From Stenotrophomonas sp. 704A1 (GTDB taxonomy: Bacteria; Pseudomonadota; Gammaproteobacteria; Xanthomonadales; Xanthomonadaceae): a DNA stretch of 64,000 nucleotides. The notes beneath the pieces were generated by a model. The model had not been told where the DNA came from and did no database searches. It was given only the letters and a program-made list of their open reading frames with translations. This document shows, piece after piece, positions 15,862 to 24,240 of this stretch. Both the position numbers and the translations under genes were made by a program. The stretch lies in the NCBI RefSeq assembly GCF_030549525.1, contig NZ_CP130831.1, positions 310,001-374,000 of the forward strand, in the 5' to 3' direction. How positions within the stretch are numbered: position 1 is the first letter of the stretch; each line of letters starts with the position of its first letter.

Positions 15862-17154
15862 ATGACGACCCGAGTCCTTACCGGCATCACCCCCTCCGGC
15901 ACGCCCCACCTGGGCAACTACGTTGGCGCCATCCGTCCGGCGATCGCCGCCAGCCGCGCCCCGGGGATCGAGAGCTTCTTCTTCCTGGCCGACCTGCACA
16001 GCCTGATCAAGTCGCAGGACCCGCAGCGCACCCAGCGCGCCACCCTGGAGATCGCGGCCAGCTGGCTGGCCTGCGGCCTGGACCCGGAACACGTGTGGTT
16101 CTACCGCCAGAGCGACATCCGCGAGACCACCGAGCTGATGTGGTTCCTGACCGCCATCGCCAGCAAGGGCATCCTCAATCGTGCCCATGCCTACAAGGCG
16201 GCGGTGGACAAGAACCGCGAGGAGGGCGTGGACGAGGATGCCGGTGTCAGCGCCGGCCTGTTCATGTATCCGGTGCTGATGGCCGCCGACATCCTGATCT
16301 TCAAGGCCAACCAGGTGCCGGTGGGCCGTGACCAGATCCAGCACATCGAGATGGCGCGCGATTTCGCCCAGCGCTTCAACCACGTCTATGGCAAGGAGTA
16401 CTTCCCGCTGCCGGAGGTGGTGATCGACGAGCAGGTGGCGACCCTGGCCGGCCTGGACGGCCGCAAGATGAGCAAGAGCTACCACAACACCATTCCGCTG
16501 TTCGTGCCGCGCGAGGAACTGAAGAAGCTGGTGTTCTCGATCCTCACCGACTCGCGGGCACCGGGCGAGCCGAAGGACACCGAAGGCTCGGCGCTGTTCC
16601 AGATGTACCAGGCGTTCGCCACCCCGGAACAGACCGCGGAGTTCGCCAAGGCGTTCGCCGCCGGCATCGGCTGGGGCGAGGCCAAGCAGCAGCTGTTCGA
16701 GCGCATCGACAGCGAACTGTCGCCGCTGCGCGAACGCTACAACGCGCTGATGGCCGAGCCGGAGAAGATCGAGGCACTGCTCAAGCGCCGCGGCCAGCAG
16801 CTGCGCGAGCAGCTGGCGGCACCGCTGCTGGACGAACTGCGCCATGCGGTGGGCCTGCGCGACCTGTCCAGCGCCGGTGACATTGCCAGCGAGGATGCAG
16901 GTGTTGCACGCGTGGCGCCGCCGCTGTTCAAGCAGTACCGCGAGAAGGATGGCCGCTTCTACTTCAAGCTGAGCGCCGGTGACGGCACGCTGCTGATCCA
17001 GAGCGAAGGCTTCGACTCGCCGCGCGATGCCGGCCAGCTGATCGCCGTGTTGAAGCAGGCCGAGCAGGGCGACCAGCTGCAGAGCGAGCTGTTCAAGCTG
17101 GACGCTGAGGTGGACGTGGTTCTGGCTGCGCTGGCGGCACTGCGCGAGGCGTAA
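15862..17154 (+). CDS. trpS: Tryptophanyl-tRNA synthetase
   Basis: Class I synthetase that charges tRNA-Trp. The HIGH-type motif TPHLGNYVG lies at residues 14-22 and the KMSKS motif GRKMSKSYHNT near 205. At 430 aa it is about 95 residues longer than the E. coli enzyme. The extra C-terminal part (from about 345) ends in a small domain rich in acidic residues (FKQYREKDGRFYFKLSAGDG), as in other Xanthomonadales and Pseudomonas enzymes. TAAACT at 15823-15828 with TGACGG 18 nt upstream is a possible promoter. Confidence 0.94.
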   Translation: MTTRVLTGITPSGTPHLGNYVGAIRPAIAASRAPGIESFFFLADLHSLIKSQDPQRTQRATLEIAASWLACGLDPEHVWFYRQSDIRETTELMWFLTAIASKGILNRAHAYKAAVDKNREEGVDEDAGVSAGLFMYPVLMAADILIFKANQVPVGRDQIQHIEMARDFAQRFNHVYGKEYFPLPEVVIDEQVATLAGLDGRKMSKSYHNTIPLFVPREELKKLVFSILTDSRAPGEPKDTEGSALFQMYQAFATPEQTAEFAKAFAAGIGWGEAKQQLFERIDSELSPLRERYNALMAEPEKIEALLKRRGQQLREQLAAPLLDELRHAVGLRDLSSAGDIASEDAGVARVAPPLFKQYREKDGRFYFKLSAGDGTLLIQSEGFDSPRDAGQLIAVLKQAEQGDQLQSELFKLDAEVDVVLAALAALREA

Positions 17155-17159
17155 TCGGG

Positions 17160-17181
17160 GGCGCCGACCCTGGTCGGCACC
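17160..17181. repeat. GCCGACC/GGTCGGC palindrome after trpS
   Basis: A GCCGACC-CT-GGTCGGC hairpin directly after the trpS stop. The same core recurs at 62441-62465, so it is a dispersed intergenic repeat that may protect or terminate mRNA. Confidence 0.6.
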
Positions 17182-17246
17182 GCCATCGGCGCAGCGGCCG
17201 TGGCATGATGCGCGGGCGCCGTCGGCGCGATGACATGGAGTCTGCG

Positions 17247-17543
17247 ATGGCCTGGTTGTCGCTGCTGCTGTTCCTGCCCTGGTTCATTCTGCTGGGCAGC
17301 CTGTACTGGCTGTTTCCGCGCCAGCCGCGTACCGCGCGCCGGCGTGTGTTCGACGGCAGCACCCTGGTGCTGGCGTTCGCGTTGAGCATCCTGGCGATGC
17401 TCTGGGGGCACCACACCGGTGTGGCGCAGCCCGGCGCCGGACCGATCTGGCCGCAGGTGCTGGCGGTGCTGTATGCCTACGGCGCCTTCCTGGCGGTGCT
17501 GGTGCTGGCCCTGCTGCTGCGCCCGAGGTACCTGGCCCGGTAA
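17247..17543 (+). CDS. Small integral membrane protein of unknown function
   Basis: About 98 aa with three predicted transmembrane helices (WLSLLLFLPWFILLGSLYWLF, VLAFALSILAMLWG, VLAVLYAYGAFLAVLVLALLL). The start at 17247 is chosen because GGAG lies 6 nt upstream; in-frame ATGs at 17205 and 17235 would add a basic, non-membrane leader. No family recognised. It is followed by a paired palindromic repeat. Confidence 0.65.
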   Translation: MAWLSLLLFLPWFILLGSLYWLFPRQPRTARRRVFDGSTLVLAFALSILAMLWGHHTGVAQPGAGPIWPQVLAVLYAYGAFLAVLVLALLLRPRYLAR

Positions 17544-17553
17544 TCCCGCTTGT

Positions 17554-17611
17554 GTAGCGTCGAGCCATGCTCGACTGTTTTTCCGTCCAGTCGGGCATGG
17601 CTCGACTCTAC
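17554..17611. repeat. Head-to-head pair of GTAG palindromes
   Basis: A unit on the plus strand at 17554-17576 (GTAG + GTCGAGCC-ATG-CTCGAC) and a second in reverse at 17590-17611 ending CTAC, separated by TTTTTCC. The pair can form one long imperfect hairpin with a T-run, so it may act as a terminator. The arms differ from the GCCGGGC subtype at 7.2 and 35.7 kb. Confidence 0.8.
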
Positions 17612-17702
17612 AGCGTTGCGCCTCCGACCAAAGCCGCATCGAATACGACCCGCCGACGCGCCTACCATGGGAACCGTTCCCGATCCTGCCAGGTGCGCGC
17701 CG

Positions 17703-18635
17703 ATGATCGCTGATCCCAGCATCCACACCATCGATACCGGTTTCCAGCGGCCTGACTTCGACGCCGCCTACCTGATCGTCGAGAACGGTCGCGCGGCCTT
17801 CGTCGACTGCGGCACCGGCCTGTCGGTCCCGGCGATGCTGCAGGCCCTGGCCGATGCCGGCCTGGGCGTGGATGCGGTGGACTGGCTGCTGCTGACCCAT
17901 GTACATCTGGATCATGCCGGTGGTGCGGGCCTGTTGATGCAGCAGCTGCCCCATGCAAAGGCGGTGCTGCATCCGCGCGGTGCCCCGCACATGATCGATC
18001 CGACCCGGCTGATCGCCGGCGCCACCGCGGTGTATGGCGCCGAGGAAATCGCGCGCAGCTATGGCCGCATCGAGGCGATTCCCGAAGCGCGCGTGGTGGT
18101 CGCCGAGGACGGCCATCGCATCGACCTGGCCGGGCGCGCGCTGATGCTGCTGCATACCCCGGGCCATGCGCTGCACCACTACTGCATATGGGATGCGCGC
18201 AGCCGCAGCTGGTTCACGGGCGATACCTTCGGCATCTCCTACCGTGAGCTGGACAGTGCGCAGGGGGCCTTCATCTTTCCGACCTCATCGCCGGTGCAGT
18301 TCGACCCGCAGGCAATGAAGGCCTCGATCCAGCGCATGCTGGCCCATGCACCGCAGGCGATGTACCTCACCCACTACGGGCGTGTGGAACAGGTCGACAA
18401 GCTTGCTGCGGACCTGTTCGAACAGATCGATGCCATGGTGGCTATCGGGCGGCAGTGCGACGGTCGCCCCGATCGCCATCGCTGCCTGCTGGCAGCGCTG
18501 CAGGCGCTGTACCTGGAGCGTGCGCAGCAGCATGGCTGCGCGCTGGACCAGGCCGCCGTGGCCGCGGTGCTGGCGATGGACATTGAACTCAACGCGCAGG
18601 GACTGGCGTGCTGGCTGGACCGCGAGCGGCGCTGA
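17703..18635 (+). CDS. Metallo-beta-lactamase-fold hydrolase
   Basis: A 310-aa MBL-fold protein. The metal motif HVHLDHAGG lies near residue 66. Later ligands are seen in LLHTPGHALHHY and in WFTGDTFGISY, with a final H in YLTHYGRVEQ. The fold covers about residues 15-220; the C-terminal 90 residues form an all-helical extension. Substrate cannot be deduced; related proteins include thioesterases and lactonases. An upstream in-frame ATG at 17550 lies inside the palindromic repeat and is not used. No strong ribosome site. Confidence 0.82.
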   Translation: MIADPSIHTIDTGFQRPDFDAAYLIVENGRAAFVDCGTGLSVPAMLQALADAGLGVDAVDWLLLTHVHLDHAGGAGLLMQQLPHAKAVLHPRGAPHMIDPTRLIAGATAVYGAEEIARSYGRIEAIPEARVVVAEDGHRIDLAGRALMLLHTPGHALHHYCIWDARSRSWFTGDTFGISYRELDSAQGAFIFPTSSPVQFDPQAMKASIQRMLAHAPQAMYLTHYGRVEQVDKLAADLFEQIDAMVAIGRQCDGRPDRHRCLLAALQALYLERAQQHGCALDQAAVAAVLAMDIELNAQGLACWLDRERR

Positions 18636-18754
18636 TCGCCGTACGCCAGAGGACATCCCCACCGTGGCGATGCCGCCCGGACCTGCGCTGCCACCGCACG
18701 GCCACGTTACACTCTGGTGACTTCCAAGCTAGCCGTGGTACTGCCGTGAACCCG

Positions 18755-20407
18755 ATGCGCGTGTTGCTGCTGTCGTCCTGCCTGTTTGTCGGTGGCCTGG
18801 CCCATGCGGCCAATGACCTGCCCGGCGGGGGCATCGATCCGCAGGCGCTGTCGCGTCACGTCCGCGTGCTGGCCTCGGACGAGTTCGAAGGCCGTGCACC
18901 GGCCAGCGAAGGCGAGGAGCGCACGGTGCAGTACCTGATCGAGCAGTTCCGCAGCTACGGTTTGCAGCCGGGCGGCGTGGACGGCAGCTGGGTGCAGCCG
19001 GTGCCGCTGGTGCGCGCGCAGCTGGACGGCGCGGCCAAGGCCAGCCTGTCGCTGAAGAAAGGCAGCCGCGCACTGGCCAACGGCGTGGACGTGACCCTGC
19101 AGAGCCTGCAGCCGCGCAAGCGCGTGCAGATCAAGGATGCACCGCTGGTGTTCGTCGGCTACGGCATCGATGCACCAGAGCGCCACTGGGACGATTACAA
19201 GGACGTCGACCTGCACGGCAAGATCGCCGTGGTGCTGATCAATGACGCTGACTTCGAGGCCGACGCGCCCGGAGCGTTCGACGGCAAGGCGGTGACCTAC
19301 TACGGCCGCTGGACCTACAAGTTCGAGGAAGCCGCCCGCCGTGGTGCCGAGGGCGTGCTGATCGTGCACGAGACCGCGCCGGCGGCTTATGGCTGGGCGA
19401 CGGTGAAGAGCTCGGGCACCTCGCCGCTGTTCGATATCGAACGCAGCGAGGCCGAAGCGATGGCCCAGCACACCCCGTTGCGCGGCTGGATGCAGCGTGA
19501 GCTGGCCGAGGCGATCTTTGCCGACGCCGGTCTCGATTTCGACGCCGAGAAGCGCAAGGCGATGCGCGCCGACTTCCGCCCGGTTGCGCTGGAAAACGCC
19601 AGGTTGAGCGCGGATTTCGCGCTCAAGCGCGAGCAGGTGGTGACCCGCAACGTGGTGGCCAAGCTGCCCGGTGGCGAGCATGGCGACGAGGCGGTGATCT
19701 TCTCTGCGCACTGGGACGCCTTCGGTATCGGCCAGCCGGATGCCCAGGGTGACCGCATCCGCCGTGGTGCGATCGACAACGCCACCGGCGTGGCCACGGT
19801 GCTGGAACTGGGCCGCGTGTTCGCTGCCGGCCCGCAGCCGCAGCGCACGCTGTACTTCGTGGCGCTCACCGCCGAAGAGAAGGGCCTGCTGGGCGCCAGC
19901 TACTACGCTGCGCACCCGCTGGCGCCGCTGGACAAGACCGCCGCAGTGCTGAACATCGAGATGTTCAGCCCGGATGGTCCGACCCGGGACATCGCTTCGT
20001 GGGGCAAGGGCCGGGTCTCGCTGGAAGGTGACCTGGAGCGCGTGGCCAAGGCCCGTGGCCGCAGCTACAGCCCGGACCCGAACCTGGAAGCCGGCTTCTT
20101 CTATCGCGCCGACCACTTCGCGTTTGCCCGCCTGGGCGTGCCGGCGATCACCATCGGCCCGGGCCTGGACAAGCTGGAGGGGGGTGTTGAAGCCGGCCGC
20201 GCGCTGCGCGAGAAGTACTTCGCCGACTGCTACCACCAGGCCTGCGATGCCTGGACCCCGCGCTGGGACCCGAGCGGCCACGCCGCCGATACCCTGCTGG
20301 TCTACGACCTGGGTGCCGAGCTGGCCAACAGCCGCCGCTGGCCGACCTGGGAGAAGGAATCGGAGTTCCGCGCCACGCGCGACAAGAGCGAGGCGGCACG
20401 CCGTTGA
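18755..20407 (+). CDS. Secreted M28-family zinc peptidase with PA domain
   Basis: About 550 aa with a signal peptide (MRVLLLSSCLFVGGLAHA). A PA-like insertion (about residues 110-250; VFVGYGIDAPERHWDDYKDVDLHGKIAVVL) precedes the M28 catalytic domain (about 300-540). The zinc-site pattern is complete: SAHWDAFG, GAIDNATGVATVLELG, LTAEEKGLLGASYY and FYRADHFAFARLGVPAI. Such enzymes are periplasmic or exported aminopeptidases. A GTG three codons upstream (18746) is an alternative start. Confidence 0.88.
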   Translation: MRVLLLSSCLFVGGLAHAANDLPGGGIDPQALSRHVRVLASDEFEGRAPASEGEERTVQYLIEQFRSYGLQPGGVDGSWVQPVPLVRAQLDGAAKASLSLKKGSRALANGVDVTLQSLQPRKRVQIKDAPLVFVGYGIDAPERHWDDYKDVDLHGKIAVVLINDADFEADAPGAFDGKAVTYYGRWTYKFEEAARRGAEGVLIVHETAPAAYGWATVKSSGTSPLFDIERSEAEAMAQHTPLRGWMQRELAEAIFADAGLDFDAEKRKAMRADFRPVALENARLSADFALKREQVVTRNVVAKLPGGEHGDEAVIFSAHWDAFGIGQPDAQGDRIRRGAIDNATGVATVLELGRVFAAGPQPQRTLYFVALTAEEKGLLGASYYAAHPLAPLDKTAAVLNIEMFSPDGPTRDIASWGKGRVSLEGDLERVAKARGRSYSPDPNLEAGFFYRADHFAFARLGVPAITIGPGLDKLEGGVEAGRALREKYFADCYHQACDAWTPRWDPSGHAADTLLVYDLGAELANSRRWPTWEKESEFRATRDKSEAARR

Positions 20408-20616
20408 GGGACGGCGCCTCCGGGCGCCATGAGGTTCCGCCGGGGGCATAACGTCGGCGGTTGCCTGACGTTCGCGCGTACTGCGGCGGTTCGGGGCGCC
20501 GCCAGCGAGCAGCCGACCCACGGTCGACGCTGGCTGTCGCCAGCCGTGCCGGGCGGCTGTCCCTGCCGGCGCAGCAGCGTCGCCGCGATCCAGATCCGCG
20601 GCGGCGGGAAGACGCA

Positions 20617-20645
20617 GCGGCCACCGGCGCTGTGCCGGTGGCCGC
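20617..20645. terminator. Strong stem-loop between convergent M28 peptidase and permease genes
   Basis: A 12-bp perfect stem GCGGCCACCGGC / GCCGGTGGCCGC with a GCTGT loop and no clear U-tract on either strand. It lies in a 254-nt intergenic region that otherwise holds no recognisable gene. Confidence 0.5.
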
Positions 20646-20661
20646 GATGACGACGACGCGC

Positions 20662-21996
20662 TTACTTGCGGGTGCCGTCGAGCCAGTTGGGGCCCTTGTT
20701 GGTCAGGAAGAACACATAGACCACCAGTGATACCGCGATGGTGGCGGTGACGTAGATGGCGAACCAGTCGACATGGCCGGTTTTCAGCGCGCCCTGGTAC
20801 AGCAGCGGGGCAGTACCGCCGAACAGCGAGTTGGCCAGTGCATAGCCCAGCCCCACGCCCAGTGCGCGCACGTGGGTCGGGAACAGCTCGGCCTTCACCA
20901 CCGCGTTGATCGAGGTGTAGCCGGTAAGGATGACGAAGCCCAGTGCCAGGGTCAGGAAGGCCAGCGTTGCGTCGTGCTGGTGCGGCAGTGCGGTGATCAG
21001 GTACCAGCTGTACAGCACGCCGCCGGCGCCGAAGAAGACCAGCAGGGTCTTGCGGCCGATGATGTCCGACAGCCAGCCACCGACCGGCTGCAGCACCATC
21101 AGGAACGCCAGCACGCCCAGGTTGATCAGGGTGCCGGTCATCGGGTCATTGCCGGCGAAGGCGCTCTGGATCATCTTCGGGCCGTTCACCGAGTAGGTGT
21201 AGAAGGCCACGGTGCCACCGGCGGTGATCAGGAAGCACAGCAGCAGCGGGCGCCACTGGTGCACGAACAGTTCGTACATCGAACCGGACTTCTGCGCCTT
21301 GCCCTCGCGTGCCGCTTCGATCGACGACTCCGACAGCGACTCGTCCATACCGCGGCGCAACCAGAACACGACCACGGCGGCGATGCCACCAATGCCGAAC
21401 GCGATGCGCCAGCCCCACTCGGAGATCTCGGGCTTGCCCCAGAAGGTCAGCATCAGCAGCAGGGTCAGCTGCGCCAGGACATGGCCACCGACCAGGGTGA
21501 CGTAGTGGAAGGAGGACAGGAAGCCGCGACGGCCGGGGATGGCGGCCTCGGACATGTAGGTGGCACTGGCCCCGTACTCACCCCCGGTGGCGAAGCCCTG
21601 CAGCAGTCGCGCGAACAGCAGGATCACTGCTGCCCAGATGCCGATGCTGGCGGCCGTGGGAGTAATGGCGATGAGGAACGAGCAGGCCGCCATCACCGTG
21701 ACCGACACCGTCAGCGCCAGGCGCCGGCCATGGCGGTCGGCGAAGCGGCCGAAGAACCAGGCGCCGATCGGGCGCATCAGGAAGGTCGCGGCGAAGATCG
21801 CCCACACATACATCGTGGAGTTCTTGTCATCCGGGGAGAAGAACTGCGATTCGAAGTACACGGCGAATACCGAGTACACGTAGACGTCGTACCACTCCAC
21901 CAGATTGCCGGCGGAGCCTTTGAGGGTATTGGAGATGGAACGCCGCAGCGCGGCGCCATCGGTGGCGGGTACGGCGGGATGGGACGTGGTGCTCAT
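20662..21996 (-). CDS. MFS permease, metabolite:H+ symporter (KgtP/ProP-like) family
   Basis: A 444-aa transporter with 12 predicted helices. The N-terminal block GNLVEWYDVYVYSVFAVYFESQFF is diagnostic of the metabolite:H+ symporter family (KgtP, ProP, ShiA). The loop motif GRFADRHGRR and the cytoplasmic RLLQGFATGGEYG are also present. The substrate is likely a carboxylate such as 2-oxoglutarate or an osmolyte; sequence alone does not decide. It is divergent from the yedA-like exporter across 307 nt. Confidence 0.85.
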   Translation of the reverse strand: MSTTSHPAVPATDGAALRRSISNTLKGSAGNLVEWYDVYVYSVFAVYFESQFFSPDDKNSTMYVWAIFAATFLMRPIGAWFFGRFADRHGRRLALTVSVTVMAACSFLIAITPTAASIGIWAAVILLFARLLQGFATGGEYGASATYMSEAAIPGRRGFLSSFHYVTLVGGHVLAQLTLLLMLTFWGKPEISEWGWRIAFGIGGIAAVVVFWLRRGMDESLSESSIEAAREGKAQKSGSMYELFVHQWRPLLLCFLITAGGTVAFYTYSVNGPKMIQSAFAGNDPMTGTLINLGVLAFLMVLQPVGGWLSDIIGRKTLLVFFGAGGVLYSWYLITALPHQHDATLAFLTLALGFVILTGYTSINAVVKAELFPTHVRALGVGLGYALANSLFGGTAPLLYQGALKTGHVDWFAIYVTATIAVSLVVYVFFLTNKGPNWLDGTRK

Positions 21997-22303
21997 CTGG
22001 GTGGGGATCCTCGATGGGGTGCGTCCATGCGGAAAATTCGCTGCCAGGCGCGCGTCGCGCTGCCGGCCAGCCTCCTAGGTACTGCATCCCACGTCAACGC
22101 CGGGTGCCGGAGGGGCGGGCGGGGGATGGGACCTGACAGGGTGACAGCGGGTGCCGGATGGGCCAATAGCTAAATCGTCGTACGCCCTGTCGCGTCCCAC
22201 ATCCTGGAAATCGCCCATCCGCATTGCAGTGTGTCGAAAAACGGGGTGATATCCGCCAGCCGAACGTCCTAGAATCCGCCTTCCCCCAGCTCCCTGGTGC
22301 GTC
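21997..22303. other. Divergent intergenic region between the MHS permease and the DMT exporter
   Basis: No gene is seen in this 307-nt gap. TAGAAT at 22270-22275 may be the -10 of the downstream exporter. Otherwise it holds GC-rich sequence and some AT-rich stretches without an obvious operator. Confidence 0.4.
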
Positions 22304-23209
22304 ATGTCGGCTCCCCCTGTTCCGTCTACGGCTGCCCCCCGGGGTGGCCTTGTCGCGCTGGCACTGCTGCTGGTCTATGTGGTCTGGGGCTCGACCTACC
22401 TGGGCATCGCCAAGGCCCTGCATGGCGGTGCACTGCCGCTGACGATGGTCTCCGGCAGCCGCTTCATCATTGCGGGCGGCCTGATGTTCCTGGCCCTGCG
22501 CCTGTTCTGGAAGATGCCGAACCCGAGCCTGCGGCAGTGGCGCAACCTGGTCATCATGGGCGTGACCATGCTGGTGCTGGGCAACGGCATGGTGGTGCTG
22601 GCCGAGCGCGAGGTGTCCTCGGGCCTGGCCGCCACCGCGGTGGCCTCGGTGCCGCTGTGGATGGCGCTGTTCTCCGCGCTGCGCGGCCAGCACGCCAGCA
22701 GGGGGGAATGGCTGGGCATCGCCGTCGGCTTCGTCGGCGTGGTCTGGCTCAATGCCGGCAGCAGTCTGACCGCCTCACCCACCGGGCTGGTGCTGCTGCT
22801 GATCGCACCGGTCGGCTGGGCATTCGGCTCGGTGTGGGCGCGCGGCCTGGATCTGCCGGGTCCGTTCATGACCGCTGCGGGACAGATGATCTGCGGCGGT
22901 GTGCTGCTGGTGCTGATCGGCCTGGCGGTGGGCGAGCGTCCGACCACCCTGCCCGACACCGGTGGCCTGCTGGCGATGGCCTATCTGTGCGTGTTCGGCT
23001 CCATCGTGGCGTTTACCGCCTACGTCTGGCTGCTGCAGAACGTGCGGCCGGCGCTGGCGGGCAGCTACGCCTACGTCAACCCGGTGATTGCGGTCCTGCT
23101 GGGCGCTGGATTGAATGGCGAACGCTTCGGTTGGCGGGACTTCCTGGCCATGGCGGTGATACTTCTGGGTGTGGTGGTGCTGACGATGGCGAGGACACGC
23201 AAGCGATGA
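22304..23209 (+). CDS. yedA: DMT-superfamily (EamA) exporter, YedA-like
   Basis: A 301-aa protein with ten predicted helices in two EamA repeats (about residues 15-145 and 160-295). The motif VVWGSTYLGIAKAL near the N-terminus and YAYVNPVIAVLLG near the C-terminus are typical of YedA/RhaT-type amino-acid or drug exporters. Its stop overlaps the rarD start (ATGA), so the two DMT exporters are co-translated. Substrate unknown. Confidence 0.82.
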   Translation: MSAPPVPSTAAPRGGLVALALLLVYVVWGSTYLGIAKALHGGALPLTMVSGSRFIIAGGLMFLALRLFWKMPNPSLRQWRNLVIMGVTMLVLGNGMVVLAEREVSSGLAATAVASVPLWMALFSALRGQHASRGEWLGIAVGFVGVVWLNAGSSLTASPTGLVLLLIAPVGWAFGSVWARGLDLPGPFMTAAGQMICGGVLLVLIGLAVGERPTTLPDTGGLLAMAYLCVFGSIVAFTAYVWLLQNVRPALAGSYAYVNPVIAVLLGAGLNGERFGWRDFLAMAVILLGVVVLTMARTRKR

Positions 23210-24105
23210 GCATGGACGAGAAGGAACAACGCCGGGGGCTGCTGGTCACGGCCTCCACCTTCGTGCTGTGGGGGCTGGTGCCGGTGTACTGGCACCTGCT
23301 CAACGAGGTGCCCTCGTTCCAGATCATCGCCCACCGCATCATCTGGAGTGCGGTGCTGGTGGTGGGCTGGCTGCTGCTCAGTTCGCGCCTGGGCTGGTGG
23401 CAGAAGATCGCCGCGCAGCCGCGCGCGCTGCCGATCCTGCTGCTGTCGAGCCTGACCATCGCCTTCAACTGGGGCCTGTACATCTGGGCGGTGAACGCCG
23501 GGCATGTGATCGAGACCAGCCTGGGCTACTTCATCAATCCGCTGGTGAACGTGCTGCTGGGCGTACTGGTACTGAAGGAGCGCCTGCGCCGTGTGCAATG
23601 GCTGGCCGTGGCGATCGCGGCGGTAGGCGTGGCCTGGCTGACCATCGACGCCGGCACACCGCCGTGGATCGCCCTCGGGCTGGCCTGTTCGTTCGGCCTG
23701 TATGGCCTGCTGCGCAAGCTGGTGTCGGTCGATCCGGTGGCCGGGCTGGGCGTGGAAAGCCTGTACCTGTTCCTGCCGGCGCTGGGCTTCGCGCTGTGGT
23801 CGGAGAACGGGCATGGCGGTGGCTTCTTCGGCGGCTGGGGCTGGGGCAACGATCTGCTGCTGATCTTTGGCGGCGTGATCACTGCGGTGCCGCTGATCGG
23901 CTTCGCCTACGGGGTGAAACGCATCCCGCTGTCGCTGGTCGGCATCCTGCAGTACATCGCGCCGAGCCTGCAGCTGCTGCTGGGCGTGTTCTTCTTCCAC
24001 GAGGCATTCGACATCGGCAAGGCGATCGGCTTTGCCGCGATCTGGGCCGGGCTGGTGCTGTTTGTCGGTGACAATGTGCGCGCGATGCGTGCCGGCAAGC
24101 GCTAG
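23206..24105 (+). CDS. rarD: RarD-type DMT permease
   Basis: A 299-aa protein with ten predicted helices. The N-terminal GLLVTASTFVLWGLVPVYWHLL and HRIIWSAVLV are characteristic of RarD (chloramphenicol-sensitivity protein family). WGLYIWAVNAGHVIETSLGYFINPLVNVLLG also fits. It begins within the stop of the yedA-like gene. Proposed role: export of small amphipathic or amino-acid-like compounds. Confidence 0.88.
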   Translation: MSMDEKEQRRGLLVTASTFVLWGLVPVYWHLLNEVPSFQIIAHRIIWSAVLVVGWLLLSSRLGWWQKIAAQPRALPILLLSSLTIAFNWGLYIWAVNAGHVIETSLGYFINPLVNVLLGVLVLKERLRRVQWLAVAIAAVGVAWLTIDAGTPPWIALGLACSFGLYGLLRKLVSVDPVAGLGVESLYLFLPALGFALWSENGHGGGFFGGWGWGNDLLLIFGGVITAVPLIGFAYGVKRIPLSLVGILQYIAPSLQLLLGVFFFHEAFDIGKAIGFAAIWAGLVLFVGDNVRAMRAGKR

Positions 24106-24158
24106 CGCCAGGCCATCCCGGCGGCCGCACGGCGCGGCCGGCAGCCACCGTGCAAAAA

Positions 24159-24185
24159 AGAACGGCGCCCCAAGGGGCGCCGTTC
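24159..24185 (-). terminator. Rho-independent terminator of the TonB-dependent receptor gene
   Basis: The stem AGAACGGCGCCCC / GGGGCGCCGTTCT has a three-base loop. On the minus strand it is followed by TTTTTTG, so it mainly terminates the receptor gene; it may also stop rarD transcripts from the other side. Confidence 0.9.
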
Positions 24186-24240
24186 TGCTTCCATCCACGG
24201 CCAGGAGAGAGTTGGCCGTGACGGGAACGCGGTTGCAGGC

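Noticed and set aside
17550..17702. N-terminal extension of the metallo-beta-lactamase-fold protein from ATG 17550
   Set aside because: This stretch is the head-to-head palindromic repeat; the conserved protein begins at 17703.
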